A program made the translations under genes and the position numbers. From Paranoxybacillus sp035645275 (GTDB lineage: Bacteria; Bacillota; Bacilli; Bacillales; Anoxybacillaceae): a stretch of DNA of 34,269 nt. The notes under the pieces are model-generated. The model saw nothing but the letters and a program-made list of their open reading frames with translations, did no database searches and was not told the origin of the DNA. The stretch spans positions 1 to 34,269 of the forward strand of contig DASQMX010000020.1 in the NCBI GenBank assembly GCA_035645275.1, read 5' to 3'. Positions 17,813 to 26,983 of this stretch are shown here, in pieces. Position 1 is the stretch's first letter; every line of letters starts with the position of its first letter.

Positions 17813-17819
17813 CAAGAGC

Positions 17820-17863
17820 AAAGGAGTTCTATCTCTCATCAGAGATAGCTCCTTTTCTTTTTT
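17820..17863 (+). terminator. Terminator after yerC
   Basis: AAAGGAG and CTATCTCT (17820-17836, with a two-base TT bulge) pair with AGAGATAG and CTCCTTT (17841-17855), and the stem is followed by TCTTTTTT. It ends the yerABC unit and separates it from pcrB. Confidence 0.9.
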
Positions 17864-17883
17864 AGCGGAAATGAAAGAGGATT

Positions 17884-17892
17884 TGTTATAAT
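17884..17892 (+). promoter_or_regulatory. Extended -10 promoter of pcrB-pcrA-ligA-camS
   Basis: TGTTATAAT is a perfect extended -10 (TGnTATAAT), about 34 bases before the pcrB start and just after the yerC terminator. No good -35 is seen, which is acceptable for this class. Confidence 0.6.
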
Positions 17893-17925
17893 GAAAAAAT
17901 GGATAATAGAATGGAGGTTTAATGG

Positions 17926-18612
17926 ATGTATGACATTCGTGAATGGCGCCATGTGTTCAAGTTGGACCCAAACAAAGAAATAACAGATGAGCAGCTAGAG
18001 TTTGTCTGCGAGTCAGGAACGGATGCGGTAATCGTGGGAGGAACGGATGGAGTCACATTAGAGAACGTCCTTGATTTAATGGCGAGAATTCGTCGTTTCT
18101 CTGTTCCGTGTGTGTTAGAAGTATCAAATATTGAATCAGTGACACCGGGGTTTGATTTTTATTTTATTCCGACAGTATTAAACAGTCGCAACAAAAAATG
18201 GATTATTGATTTGCATCATGAAGCAGTGAAAGAGTTTGGCGAATTAATGAATTGGAACGAGATATTTATGGAAGGTTACTGCATTTTAAACCAAGATTGC
18301 AAGGCAGCGAAATTGACAGAGGCCGATACGGACCTTGATGATGAAGATGTTGTTGCTTATGCGCGAATGGCCGAGCATATGTACCGCCTGCCGATTTTTT
18401 ACCTGGAATACAGCGGTCAATACGGCAATCCGCAACTAGTGCAAAAAGTAAAGGCGGTATTAAATCAGACGAGATTATTTTATGGCGGCGGCATTGAAAA
18501 TGAACATCAAGCAAAGGAAATGGCACAGTTTGCCGACACCGTCGTTGTTGGAAACTTAGTTTACACGGATTTGCAAGCGGCGCTAAAAACGGTAGAGGCG
18601 GTAAAAGGATAA
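17926..18612 (+). CDS. pcrB: Heptaprenylglyceryl phosphate synthase PcrB
   Basis: 228 aa, GGGP-synthase family TIM barrel. It couples heptaprenyl diphosphate to sn-glycerol-1-phosphate, an archaeal-type ether lipid reaction found in Bacillales. Visible: FKLDPNKEI (12-20), the phosphate-type loops GTDAVIVGGTDGVT (30-43) and YGGGIENEHQAKEMA (about 186-200), and YLEYSGQYGNP. The ATG has GGAGG 8 bases upstream. It is the usual left neighbour of pcrA in Bacillus. Confidence 0.95.
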   Translation: MYDIREWRHVFKLDPNKEITDEQLEFVCESGTDAVIVGGTDGVTLENVLDLMARIRRFSVPCVLEVSNIESVTPGFDFYFIPTVLNSRNKKWIIDLHHEAVKEFGELMNWNEIFMEGYCILNQDCKAAKLTEADTDLDDEDVVAYARMAEHMYRLPIFYLEYSGQYGNPQLVQKVKAVLNQTRLFYGGGIENEHQAKEMAQFADTVVVGNLVYTDLQAALKTVEAVKG

Positions 18613-18674
18613 GTTGTTCTGATTGGAAAAGTACGATAAAATAGAACATATGTTTGTTTTGGTGGTGATTTTTT

Positions 18675-20876
18675 ATGAATTTTTTAGCGGAAAAATTATT
18701 ATCCGGCCTCAACCCACAGCAGCAGGCAGCGGTAAAAGCAACAGAAGGACCGCTACTTATTATGGCGGGGGCGGGAAGTGGCAAAACGCGCGTGTTAACA
18801 CACCGCATTGCTTATTTAATGGCAGAAAAGCATGTCGCTCCTTGGAATATTCTTGCGATTACGTTCACCAATAAAGCGGCTCGTGAAATGAAAGAGCGCA
18901 TTCAAAATCTTCTCGGCGGAGCGGCGGAAGAGATTTGGATTTCAACGTTCCACTCGATGTGTGTGCGCATTTTACGCCGCGATATTGATCGAATTGGTAT
19001 TAACCGCAACTTTTCGATTTTAGATACAACCGATCAGCTTTCCGTATTAAAAACGATTTTAAAAGAAAAAAATATTGACCCTAAAAAATTTGACCCGCGC
19101 ACGATTCTCGGAACCATTAGCAGCGCGAAAAACGAACTGCTTTCGCCTGAAGAATACGCAAAACAAGCAGGCAGCTATTATGAAAAAATCGTCAGTGAAG
19201 TGTATGAGGAATACCAAAAACGTTTGCTTAGAAATCATTCCCTTGATTTTGACGACTTAATTATGACAACGATCCAGTTGTTTAAACGTGTTCCGGAAGT
19301 GCTTGAATATTATCAATACAAATTCCAATATATTCATGTCGATGAGTACCAAGATACGAACCGCGCGCAATACATGTTAGTAAAGCTATTGGCGGAGCGT
19401 TTTAAAAATTTATGCGTTGTCGGAGATTCTGACCAGTCGATTTACCGTTGGCGCGGCGCGGATATCCAAAATATTTTATCGTTTGAAAAAGATTATCCAA
19501 ACGCGACTGTTATTTTGCTTGAGCAAAACTACCGTTCGACCAAGCGGATTTTGCAGGCAGCAAACGAAGTGATTGAGAACAATTTGAACCGTAAACCGAA
19601 AAAATTATGGACGGAAAATCCGGAAGGAAACAAAATTGTCTACTATCAAGCAATGAGCGAATCAGATGAAGCGCAATTTGTTGCTGGCAAAATTAAAGAA
19701 TATGTCGACAGCGGCAAACGAAAGTATTCTGATTTTGCGATTCTGTACCGCACAAACGCACAATCGCGCGTAATGGAGGAAGTGTTGTTAAAATCAAATA
19801 TTAACTATAAAATTGTCGGCGGCATTAAATTCTATGACCGAAAAGAGATTAAGGACATTTTGGCGTATCTCCGCTTAATTGCCAATCCGAATGATGACAT
19901 CAGCCTAGTGCGCATTATTAACGTGCCAAAACGTGGTGTCGGCGCTTCCTCGCTTGATAAAATTATCAGCTATGCATCGGAAAACGGATTATCCATTTTT
20001 GAGGCGCTTGGAGAAATTGAACAAATCGGGTTAAGTTCACGAGTTGTCGCGCCGCTTGTTCAATTCCGTCAGCAAATCGAACATTGGGGACAAATGCAAG
20101 AGTATTTATCCGTTACTGAGCTTGTCGAGGAAGTATTGGACAAGTCTGGATACCGCGATATGCTGCGTGCAGAGAAAACATTAGAAGCACAAAGCCGTTT
20201 AGAAAATATTGACGAGTTTTTATCCGTCACGAAACATTTTGAGAATACAAATGACGATAAATCCCTTATTGCCTTCTTAACGGACTTGGCGTTAGTCGCT
20301 GACATTGATCAGCTTGATGCCGAAGAAGATAATCAAAACGATGCTGTTGTGCTCATGACACTGCATTCTGCAAAAGGGTTGGAGTTCCCGGTTGTTTTCA
20401 TCATCGGGATGGAAGAAGGAATTTTCCCTCACAGTCGTTCACTGGATGATGAAGCGGAAATGGAAGAAGAACGCCGCCTCGCTTATGTTGGCATTACGCG
20501 CGCGGAAGAAGAACTGTTTTTAACAAGCGCGCAAATGCGTACACTGTTTGGTCGAACAAGCATTAATCCGGTTTCCCGTTTCATTAGCGAAATTCCAGAT
20601 GAACTGATTGAAAATCTTAACGAAACAATGCGGAAAAATTCTCCGTTTACTGCGCGACAACAGACAAGAACGATGGTGCGCCCTGCTGCAAGAGCAACAG
20701 GCGGCGAAGTCATTGATTGGAGAGTGGGCGATAAAGCGGAACATAAAAAATGGGGAATCGGTACTGTTGTCAGCGTAAGAGGCGAAGGAGACGATAAAGA
20801 GTTAGATATCGCCTTTCCAAGTCCAATCGGTATTAAACGTTTGTTAGCGAAATTTGCGCCAATCACAAAAGTGTAA
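18675..20876 (+). CDS. pcrA: ATP-dependent DNA helicase PcrA
   Basis: 733 aa, superfamily 1A 3'-5' helicase (UvrD/PcrA), acting in repair, plasmid replication and removal of stalled RNA polymerase. Motif Q and Walker A: LNPQQQAAV (12-20) and AGAGSGKTR (31-39). Motif II is HVDEYQDTN, motif III GDSDQSIYRWRGAD, motif IV QNYRS, motif V LMTLHSAKGLEFPVVF and motif VI VGITRAEEEL. The C-terminal WRVGDKAEHKKWGIGTVV segment is the Tudor-like domain linked to RNA polymerase contact. It is slightly longer than G. stearothermophilus PcrA. It starts about 60 bases after pcrB; the ligA start chosen here lies 17 bases after its stop. Confidence 0.97.
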   Translation: MNFLAEKLLSGLNPQQQAAVKATEGPLLIMAGAGSGKTRVLTHRIAYLMAEKHVAPWNILAITFTNKAAREMKERIQNLLGGAAEEIWISTFHSMCVRILRRDIDRIGINRNFSILDTTDQLSVLKTILKEKNIDPKKFDPRTILGTISSAKNELLSPEEYAKQAGSYYEKIVSEVYEEYQKRLLRNHSLDFDDLIMTTIQLFKRVPEVLEYYQYKFQYIHVDEYQDTNRAQYMLVKLLAERFKNLCVVGDSDQSIYRWRGADIQNILSFEKDYPNATVILLEQNYRSTKRILQAANEVIENNLNRKPKKLWTENPEGNKIVYYQAMSESDEAQFVAGKIKEYVDSGKRKYSDFAILYRTNAQSRVMEEVLLKSNINYKIVGGIKFYDRKEIKDILAYLRLIANPNDDISLVRIINVPKRGVGASSLDKIISYASENGLSIFEALGEIEQIGLSSRVVAPLVQFRQQIEHWGQMQEYLSVTELVEEVLDKSGYRDMLRAEKTLEAQSRLENIDEFLSVTKHFENTNDDKSLIAFLTDLALVADIDQLDAEEDNQNDAVVLMTLHSAKGLEFPVVFIIGMEEGIFPHSRSLDDEAEMEEERRLAYVGITRAEEELFLTSAQMRTLFGRTSINPVSRFISEIPDELIENLNETMRKNSPFTARQQTRTMVRPAARATGGEVIDWRVGDKAEHKKWGIGTVVSVRGEGDDKELDIAFPSPIGIKRLLAKFAPITKV

Positions 20877-20893
20877 AAGAAAGGATGGAAGCG

Positions 20894-22897
20894 ATGGATA
20901 AACAAGCTGCGATTGCGCGTATAGAAGAGCTTCATCGTCTTTTAAACCAATATAACTACGAATATTATGTGTTAGATAAGCCATCGGTGCCGGATGCGGA
21001 GTATGACCGTTTAATGCAGGAACTCATTGCGCTTGAAGCGGAATATCCCGAATTAAAAACAAAGGATTCACCGTCACAGCGTGTTGGCGGAAAAGCCTTG
21101 GATGCTTTTGCGAAAGTGGAGCATCGCACGCCGATGCTCAGTCTTGCCAACGCGTTTAACGAAGGAGACTTACGGGACTTCGATCGCCGCGTTCGCCAGG
21201 AAGTCGGGGATGTGAAATATGTTTGCGAGTTAAAAATTGACGGGTTAGCTGTTTCCCTACGCTATGAGGACGGATATTTTGTCCAAGGGGCGACGCGCGG
21301 TGACGGTTTAATCGGTGAAGATATCACCGAAAACTTAAAAACAATCCGCTCTCTGCCGCTTCGTTTAAAAGAAAACGTGACGGTAGAAGTGCGCGGTGAG
21401 GCGTTCATGCCGAAGAAGTCGTTTGAAATTTTAAACCAACAGCGCAGTGAACGCGGAGAAGAACTATTTGCTAACCCACGCAATGCTGCGGCAGGTTCGT
21501 TGCGCCAGCTCGATCCGAAAGTTGCCGCGTCCCGCAATTTAGATTTGTTTGTGTATGGCCTTGCCAATGCAGAGGAACTTGGTATTGACTCGCACAGTGA
21601 AGCGCTGGACTATTTGCATGAGTTAGGGTTTAAAACGAATCCGGAACGCCGCGTATGCGCGAATATCGATGAAGTCATTCAATTTGTCACGTCATGGCAT
21701 GAAAAACGTGCACAATTGCCTTATGAAATTGATGGCATGGTTATTAAAGTGGATTCTTTTGAGCAGCAGGAACAGCTTGGCGCAACGGCAAAAAGTCCGC
21801 GCTGGGCAATTGCGTACAAGTTTCCAGCTGAAGAAGTGGTGACAAAACTGATTGATATTGAATTGAGCGTTGGTCGTACAGGTGTAGTCACGCCAACGGC
21901 CATTTTAGAACCTGTTCGTGTAGCAGGAACAACCGTACAACGTGCCTCTCTTCATAATGAAGATTTCATTCTCGAAAAAGACATTCGAATTGGCGACTAC
22001 GTTGTTGTGAAAAAAGCTGGCGACATTATTCCGGAAGTTGTCAATGTGTTGCCGGAGCGCCGCACGGGCGAAGAAGTGCTGTTTTCCATGCCGACTCATT
22101 GTCCAGAGTGCCAAAGTGCGCTTGTTCGTTTAGATGAGGAAGTGGCATTGCGCTGCATTAATCCAAAATGTCCGGCGCAAATTCGTGAAGGTTTAATTCA
22201 CTTTGTCTCACGCAATGCGATGAATATTGAAGGACTTGGTGAAAAAGTGATTGCCCAATTATTTAAAGAAGGGCTTGTTCAAGATGTTGCCGATCTTTAT
22301 ACATTAACAAAAGAGCAGCTTATGAATCTTGAACGAATGGGAGAAAAATCAGCAACCAATTTATTAAATGCAATTGAAGCGTCGAAAGAAAATTCATTGG
22401 AGCGCTTGCTGTTTGGCTTAGGTATTCGTCATGTCGGCGCGAAAGCCGCAAAAATTTTAGCCCAGGAGTTTGAAACGATGGATCGCCTAATGCAAGCAAC
22501 AAAAGAAGAATTAATGGCGATTCATGAGATTGGCGAAAAAATGGCCGATTCCATTGTCACCTATTTTGCTAAACCGGAAGTGACCGACTTAATCAATGAA
22601 TTACGTTCATATGGCGTAAACATGACATATAAAGGACCGAAAGCGGTGAACCATGCGGAAACGGATTCTTATTTTGCCGGAAAAACGATTGTTTTAACGG
22701 GAAAGCTTGAGAAATTATCGCGAAACGAAGCGAAAGAAAAAATTGAGCAGCTTGGCGGCAAAGTGACAGGAAGCGTCAGCAAAAATACCGATTTAGTCAT
22801 TGCTGGAGCGGACGCAGGTTCGAAATTAACGAAAGCGCAGCAGCTAAACATTGAAATTTGGGATGAAGCTCGCTTTCTTCAAGAAATTGAACGATAG
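20894..22897 (+). CDS. ligA: NAD-dependent DNA ligase LigA
   Basis: 667 aa. It seals nicks in replication and repair using NAD. I choose ATG 20894 (MDKQAAIARIEEL), like G. stearothermophilus LigA; an in-frame ATG at 20885 has its ribosome site directly against it. Domains: Ia (EYYVLDKPSVPDAEYDRLMQEL), adenylation with Lys114 in CELKIDGLAVSLRYE, the OB fold (VGRTGVVTPTAILEPV), a four-Cys zinc finger (CPEC...RCINPKC), HhH repeats, and a C-terminal BRCT domain from YFAGKTIVLTGKL. Confidence 0.97.
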   Translation: MDKQAAIARIEELHRLLNQYNYEYYVLDKPSVPDAEYDRLMQELIALEAEYPELKTKDSPSQRVGGKALDAFAKVEHRTPMLSLANAFNEGDLRDFDRRVRQEVGDVKYVCELKIDGLAVSLRYEDGYFVQGATRGDGLIGEDITENLKTIRSLPLRLKENVTVEVRGEAFMPKKSFEILNQQRSERGEELFANPRNAAAGSLRQLDPKVAASRNLDLFVYGLANAEELGIDSHSEALDYLHELGFKTNPERRVCANIDEVIQFVTSWHEKRAQLPYEIDGMVIKVDSFEQQEQLGATAKSPRWAIAYKFPAEEVVTKLIDIELSVGRTGVVTPTAILEPVRVAGTTVQRASLHNEDFILEKDIRIGDYVVVKKAGDIIPEVVNVLPERRTGEEVLFSMPTHCPECQSALVRLDEEVALRCINPKCPAQIREGLIHFVSRNAMNIEGLGEKVIAQLFKEGLVQDVADLYTLTKEQLMNLERMGEKSATNLLNAIEASKENSLERLLFGLGIRHVGAKAAKILAQEFETMDRLMQATKEELMAIHEIGEKMADSIVTYFAKPEVTDLINELRSYGVNMTYKGPKAVNHAETDSYFAGKTIVLTGKLEKLSRNEAKEKIEQLGGKVTGSVSKNTDLVIAGADAGSKLTKAQQLNIEIWDEARFLQEIER

Positions 22898-22909
22898 GGG
22901 GCGAATGAG

Positions 22910-24076
22910 ATGAAAAAAATAGCTGTTCTACTCTCTGTGGTTATGCTCATTCTCTCCGCATGTGCACCAAAGTTTGAACAGGAAGAGGAAATTGTTCAGG
23001 AGACGGATAATAAGCAACAGAAAGCGGTTATTCCAAAATACAACATCTCCGATTCCTACTATCGAACGATTTTACCGTTTAAGCCAGGGGAGGCAAGAGG
23101 GCTTGTTGTTGAAAATTTAAATACCCGTTTGGATGTTGACGAATTTGAGTCTGGTTTAATGCGCCTTGCTCAAGAACGCTTTTCTCCAAAAGACTATGTA
23201 TTCCAAGAAGGGCAATCTTTAGACAAAAAAATAATTGAAAGCTGGTTGAAACGAAAACTGACAAAAAAGCAATTGAAAGAGGAAAATTTGGACGAGTCGA
23301 AAAACGTCGGCTTAAATCCGATGATGAGCGATGAAGGGACAAATGAAGAAAAAAACAAAAAAAGCCCGATCTATTTAGCTCATATTATCGAGCATGACTA
23401 CTTAGTGAAAAATGATGATGAGAAAGTACAATTAGGCGGGGTCGTCATTGGCTTGGCAATGAATTCGGTCCACTATTATCAGACAGAAGAAGGCTATCCG
23501 CGCGAATTTGAAATTGAGGACAAAGTCATTGAACGGGAAGGAAAGCGAATCGCTGCAGAAGTGCTTTCGCGTTTGCGCAAAATAAAAGACTTAAAAGAAG
23601 TACCTATTACAATTGCCCTGTTTAAACAACAACCGGCAACATCCATTATTCCAGGGCATTTCTTTGCGGTCACTCATGTCGATCAAGGTAGTTCGTCTAT
23701 TGATGATTGGGAAGAAGTGAATGAACAATATTACTTATTCCCTTCCGATGAAGCGGAGAAGAATCATCGCGAAGATATGATGAAATTTAACAATTTTAAA
23801 TCAGATATTGACGAATTTTTCCCTAACTACACGGGTGTAATCGGCAGAGCATTTTACCGCGATGATCAACTGCAGCAATTAACGATTAACATTCGGATGC
23901 AATTTTACGGGAAAGCAGAAGTGATTGGCTTTACCCAATATGTTACAGGACTTGTGATGGAGCATTTTCCAGACTATATTAACGTAAATGTTTATATTTC
24001 TTCTGTAGGCGGTCCGGAAAGCTTAATTATCCGCAAAGCAAATGAGGAAGAGCCTTTTGTTCATATTTACCAATAG
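22910..24076 (+). CDS. camS: CamS family lipoprotein (YerH)
   Basis: 388 aa. A lipoprotein of the CamS family (cAM373 sex pheromone precursor in staphylococci, YerH in B. subtilis). The signal peptide is MKKIAVLLSVVMLILSAC, with a good lipobox LSAC and Cys18. An acidic, charged linker follows, then the family body, including LGGVVIGLAMNSVHYY, PVTIALF-like TIALFKQQP, PGHFFAVTHVD and a C-terminal FPDYINVNVYISSVGGPESLI. It should sit on the outer membrane face. The order pcrA-ligA-yerH is that of B. subtilis. The stop is followed by about 100 bases with a new promoter. Confidence 0.93.
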   Translation: MKKIAVLLSVVMLILSACAPKFEQEEEIVQETDNKQQKAVIPKYNISDSYYRTILPFKPGEARGLVVENLNTRLDVDEFESGLMRLAQERFSPKDYVFQEGQSLDKKIIESWLKRKLTKKQLKEENLDESKNVGLNPMMSDEGTNEEKNKKSPIYLAHIIEHDYLVKNDDEKVQLGGVVIGLAMNSVHYYQTEEGYPREFEIEDKVIEREGKRIAAEVLSRLRKIKDLKEVPITIALFKQQPATSIIPGHFFAVTHVDQGSSSIDDWEEVNEQYYLFPSDEAEKNHREDMMKFNNFKSDIDEFFPNYTGVIGRAFYRDDQLQQLTINIRMQFYGKAEVIGFTQYVTGLVMEHFPDYINVNVYISSVGGPESLIIRKANEEEPFVHIYQ

Positions 24077-24092
24077 AGAATTTTTAAAAAAA

Positions 24093-24121
24093 TTGAATAA
24101 GCGTGTATTATCAGTTAGAAT
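24093..24121 (+). promoter_or_regulatory. Promoter of the P5C dehydrogenase gene
   Basis: TTGAAT (24093-24098) and TAGAAT (24116-24121) with a 17-base spacer. The start point would be near 24128, about 45 bases before the coding start. Confidence 0.65.
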
Positions 24122-24133
24122 GATAAATGTAGT

Positions 24134-24148
24134 TTGTAAACGCTTTTG
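24134..24148 (+). promoter_or_regulatory. Probable cre site (CcpA catabolite control)
   Basis: TTGTAAACGCTTTTG matches the cre pattern WTGNAANCGNWNNC in all but the last fixed base. It begins about 6 bases after the predicted start point, where bound CcpA would block transcription. This fits a catabolic gene. Binding is inferred. Confidence 0.5.
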
Positions 24149-24173
24149 TAATTCAACAAAGGGGGCGCAAAAG

Positions 24174-25721
24174 ATGGTACAACCTTACAAACATGAACCA
24201 TTTACAGATTTTACGGTCGAAGCGAATAAAAAAGCGTTTGAAGACGCTTTGAAACTTGTAGAATCATACCTTGGAAAAGACTATGACTTAATTATCGGTG
24301 GAGAGCGCATCTCTACAGAAGACAAAATCGTTTCCATCAACCCGGCAAACAAAAACGAAGTAATCGGCCGCGTGTCTAAAGCAAACAAAGACCTTGCGGA
24401 AAAAGCAATGCAAGTGGCAGATGAGGCATTTAAATGGTGGAGCAAAACAAAACCAGAAATGCGTGCGGATATTTTATTCCGTGCAGCTGCCATCTTGCGC
24501 CGCCGCAAACATGAGTTTTCCGCGTTGCTTGTAAAAGAAGCAGGAAAACCATGGAAAGAAGCGGACGCTGACACAGCAGAAGCGATCGACTTTTTAGAGT
24601 ACTATGGTCGTCAAATGTTAAAATTAAAAGACGGTATTCCTGTTGAAAGCCGTCCAAATGAATTTAACCGTTTCTTCTATATCCCGCTTGGCGTTGGCGT
24701 TGTTATTTCGCCTTGGAACTTCCCGCTTGCGATTATGGCAGGTACAACAGTTGCCGCTCTTGTAACAGGTAACACTGTTCTTTTAAAACCTGCTAGTGCG
24801 ACACCGGTTGTTGCTTACAAGTTTGTAGAAGTGCTTGAAGAAGCAGGTCTTCCAGCAGGCGTCTTAAACTACATTCCAGGAAGCGGTGCGGAAGTAGGCG
24901 ACTACCTAGTTGACCATCCACGTACTCGTTTTATCAGCTTCACTGGTTCTCGTGACGTAGGTATCCGTATTTACGAGCGCGCAGCGAAAGTACATCCAGG
25001 TCAAATCTGGTTAAAACGCGTCATCGCGGAAATGGGCGGTAAAGATACAATCGTTGTGGACAAGGATGCAGATTTAGAATTAGCAGCGCAATCGATCGTT
25101 GCCTCTGCATTCGGCTTCTCAGGTCAAAAATGTTCGGCATGCTCTCGTGCAGTTGTGCTTGAAGAAGTATATGACCAAGTATTAAACCGCGTTGTTGAAT
25201 TGACAAAGCAATTAACAGTCGGCAACCCAGCAGAACAAAGCACATTCATGGGGCCTGTCATCGATCAATCTGCTTACAACAAAATCATGGAATACATCGA
25301 AATCGGTAAACAAGAAGGCAAGTTAATGACTGGCGGCGAAGGAGACGATTCACAAGGCTTCTTCATTCAACCGACTGTATTTGCTGATGTTGATCCAAAA
25401 GCTCGCATCATGCAAGAAGAAATTTTCGGTCCAGTTGTTGCTTTCACGAAAGCAAAAGACTTCGATCATGCGCTTGAAATCGCGAATAATACAGAATATG
25501 GCTTAACAGGCGCGGTGATCTCTAGAAACCGTTTCAACATTGAAAAAGCGCGTGAAGAGTTCCATGTTGGTAACCTTTACTTCAACCGCGGCTGCACAGG
25601 CGCGATCGTTGGTTACCAACCATTCGGCGGCTTCAACATGTCTGGTACAGACTCTAAAGCAGGCGGCCCAGACTACTTAATCCTTCACATGCAAGCAAAA
25701 ACAACTTCAGAAATGTTTTAA
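24174..25721 (+). CDS. pruA: L-glutamate gamma-semialdehyde (1-pyrroline-5-carboxylate) dehydrogenase
   Basis: 515 aa, NAD-dependent aldehyde dehydrogenase superfamily. It oxidises glutamate semialdehyde to glutamate in proline and arginine breakdown. It begins MVQPYKHEPFTDFTVEANKKAF, the usual Bacillus RocA/PutC start, 13 bases after the start of GGGGGC; the open frame runs further upstream but without a ribosome site. Catalytic residues: Glu286 in IAEMGGKD, Cys320 in GQKCSACS, and SPWNFPLA for the cofactor. The C-terminal YFNRGCTGAIVGYQPFGGFNMSGTDSKAGGPDYL is specific to this group. It is monocistronic, with its own promoter and terminator. B. subtilis has both rocA and putC (ycgN), and I cannot tell which is the true counterpart. 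Confidence 0.95.
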   Translation: MVQPYKHEPFTDFTVEANKKAFEDALKLVESYLGKDYDLIIGGERISTEDKIVSINPANKNEVIGRVSKANKDLAEKAMQVADEAFKWWSKTKPEMRADILFRAAAILRRRKHEFSALLVKEAGKPWKEADADTAEAIDFLEYYGRQMLKLKDGIPVESRPNEFNRFFYIPLGVGVVISPWNFPLAIMAGTTVAALVTGNTVLLKPASATPVVAYKFVEVLEEAGLPAGVLNYIPGSGAEVGDYLVDHPRTRFISFTGSRDVGIRIYERAAKVHPGQIWLKRVIAEMGGKDTIVVDKDADLELAAQSIVASAFGFSGQKCSACSRAVVLEEVYDQVLNRVVELTKQLTVGNPAEQSTFMGPVIDQSAYNKIMEYIEIGKQEGKLMTGGEGDDSQGFFIQPTVFADVDPKARIMQEEIFGPVVAFTKAKDFDHALEIANNTEYGLTGAVISRNRFNIEKAREEFHVGNLYFNRGCTGAIVGYQPFGGFNMSGTDSKAGGPDYLILHMQAKTTSEMF

Positions 25722-25730
25722 TACAGAAAA

Positions 25731-25761
25731 ACCCTCTCTTCCGTGGAAGAGAGGGTTTTTC
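25731..25761 (+). terminator. Bidirectional terminator
   Basis: ACCCTCTCTTCC and GGAAGAGAGGGT form a perfect 12-bp stem with a tiny GT loop, preceded by A's and followed by T's. It serves the P5C dehydrogenase on the plus strand and very likely also the minus-strand gene that ends at 25775. Confidence 0.93.
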
Positions 25762-25774
25762 GCTAGAATGAACA

Positions 25775-26245
25775 TTAGCCTCGTGAGCAAAAGTCGTATA
25801 AATCTAAACTAACGATTATTTTATGAAAACTGTCAAATACATTAATTAGACCTAATACGTGGATGAGTTGATCATCGGTGAAATGATGTCTTAATTCTTC
25901 GACATCCTGTTTTGTAATGGAGCGCGGAGATATCCGATATTGTTCAATGAATGAAAATAACTTTTGTTCAAGTGGTGAAAAATGTGAGAAGTTATTGTTC
26001 CGAATGGCTTCAGCAATTTGTGTGTTCACCTCCTCATTCTCAATGTATGAAAGGCTCATACAAGTCATACAACCGTTGATATGAGCTAAATACAATCGGA
26101 TTTTTTCCTTGATTTCTTTGGACAATAGATGGTCGTTCCATAAAAAGTGATAAAGCTCGTCATAAAGCGATTTTAATGTTGGGACTTTTGATAGTGCTTT
26201 TTCAAAATTCGTTCCTTCGCGTTCTGAAAGTGCAATACGCGGCAT
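25775..26245 (-). CDS. AhpD-like / carboxymuconolactone decarboxylase family protein
   Basis: 156 aa, all helical. Start ATG 26245 with AGGAGG 7 bases upstream; a TTG 6 bases earlier is between the two. The centre has the redox-type pair Cys-Met-Thr-Cys in LAHINGCMTCMSLSYI, as in the CMD/AhpD superfamily. The AhpD proton-relay residues are not all obvious, so peroxidase activity is a guess. It is divergent from the Lrp-type regulator (about 127 bases between starts), which may control it. It shares a terminator with the P5C dehydrogenase. Confidence 0.78.
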   Translation of the reverse strand: MPRIALSEREGTNFEKALSKVPTLKSLYDELYHFLWNDHLLSKEIKEKIRLYLAHINGCMTCMSLSYIENEEVNTQIAEAIRNNNFSHFSPLEQKLFSFIEQYRISPRSITKQDVEELRHHFTDDQLIHVLGLINVFDSFHKIIVSLDLYDFCSRG

Positions 26246-26372
26246 GCTCAATCCTCCTTTTCATCAACTATTTTCATTTTATTGGATAAAATCGCTTAAT
26301 CCTATTTCTTATGAAATTGATTTCTGATAATATCTTTACAAATGACATATAATTTTTGTTTGGAGGATTCAA

Positions 26373-26816
26373 ATGAAAATAGACGAGATTGACCGCCGTA
26401 TTTTACTAGAGTTACTGAAAGATTCAAGATTATCCATGAGAGAATTGGCGAAAAAGGTAAATCTCTCAGCTCCTTCTGTAGCAGAACGGGTGAGGAAGTT
26501 AGAAAGTGAAGGAATTATTGAAGGATATACTGTGAATATAAACTATAAAAAATTAGGATTAGGTATTGAATGCTTAGTAGAGGTCACCCTTAAAAATGGG
26601 GAGTATGAACGGTTTAAAAGGTTTATAGAGCGTGATTCGCGTGCCGTTTTTTGTTATCGAATCGCGGGAAAGGCTTGTTATATGGTAAAACTGCGTCTAG
26701 CAGCGTTACATGAATTAGAAGAATTTATTAACGAAGTCATCAGTTATGCCGGAACCGTTTCCCATATTATTTTGTCAGAAGTAAAAATAAAAAATAGTTT
26801 TTTAGAACAGTTGTGA
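26373..26816 (+). CDS. Lrp/AsnC family transcriptional regulator
   Basis: 147 aa. The N-terminal winged helix-turn-helix is typical: MKIDEIDRRILLELLKDSRLSMRELAKKVNLSAPSVAERVRKLESEGIIEGY (1-52). The RAM-type ligand domain follows (VEVTLKNGEYERFKRFI, FCYRIAGKACYMVKL, EEFINEVISYAGTVS). GGAGG lies 8 bases before the ATG. It is divergent from the AhpD-like gene and follows a P5C dehydrogenase. Lrp proteins often respond to amino acids, so either neighbour could be a target; no operator can be proven here. Confidence 0.9.
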   Translation: MKIDEIDRRILLELLKDSRLSMRELAKKVNLSAPSVAERVRKLESEGIIEGYTVNINYKKLGLGIECLVEVTLKNGEYERFKRFIERDSRAVFCYRIAGKACYMVKLRLAALHELEEFINEVISYAGTVSHIILSEVKIKNSFLEQL

Positions 26817-26983
26817 AGGTTTAGCATAATCAATGAATGATTTTCCTGTTGGAAGGGGTTGCATAACGAATTTAATTATCCACCGGCTTTCAACAATATC
26901 AGCGGCAAATGTTGCTTCAATGGGCGAAAGTTTGGTATCATCATTATATTGTGAAAGGTCGAAACTCTCGGAGGTGAAAGGGT

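Noticed and set aside
18266..18808. Minus-strand frame of 180 codons over pcrB and pcrA
   Set aside because: Antisense to two conserved genes and their ribosome site, with a shadow-like composition.
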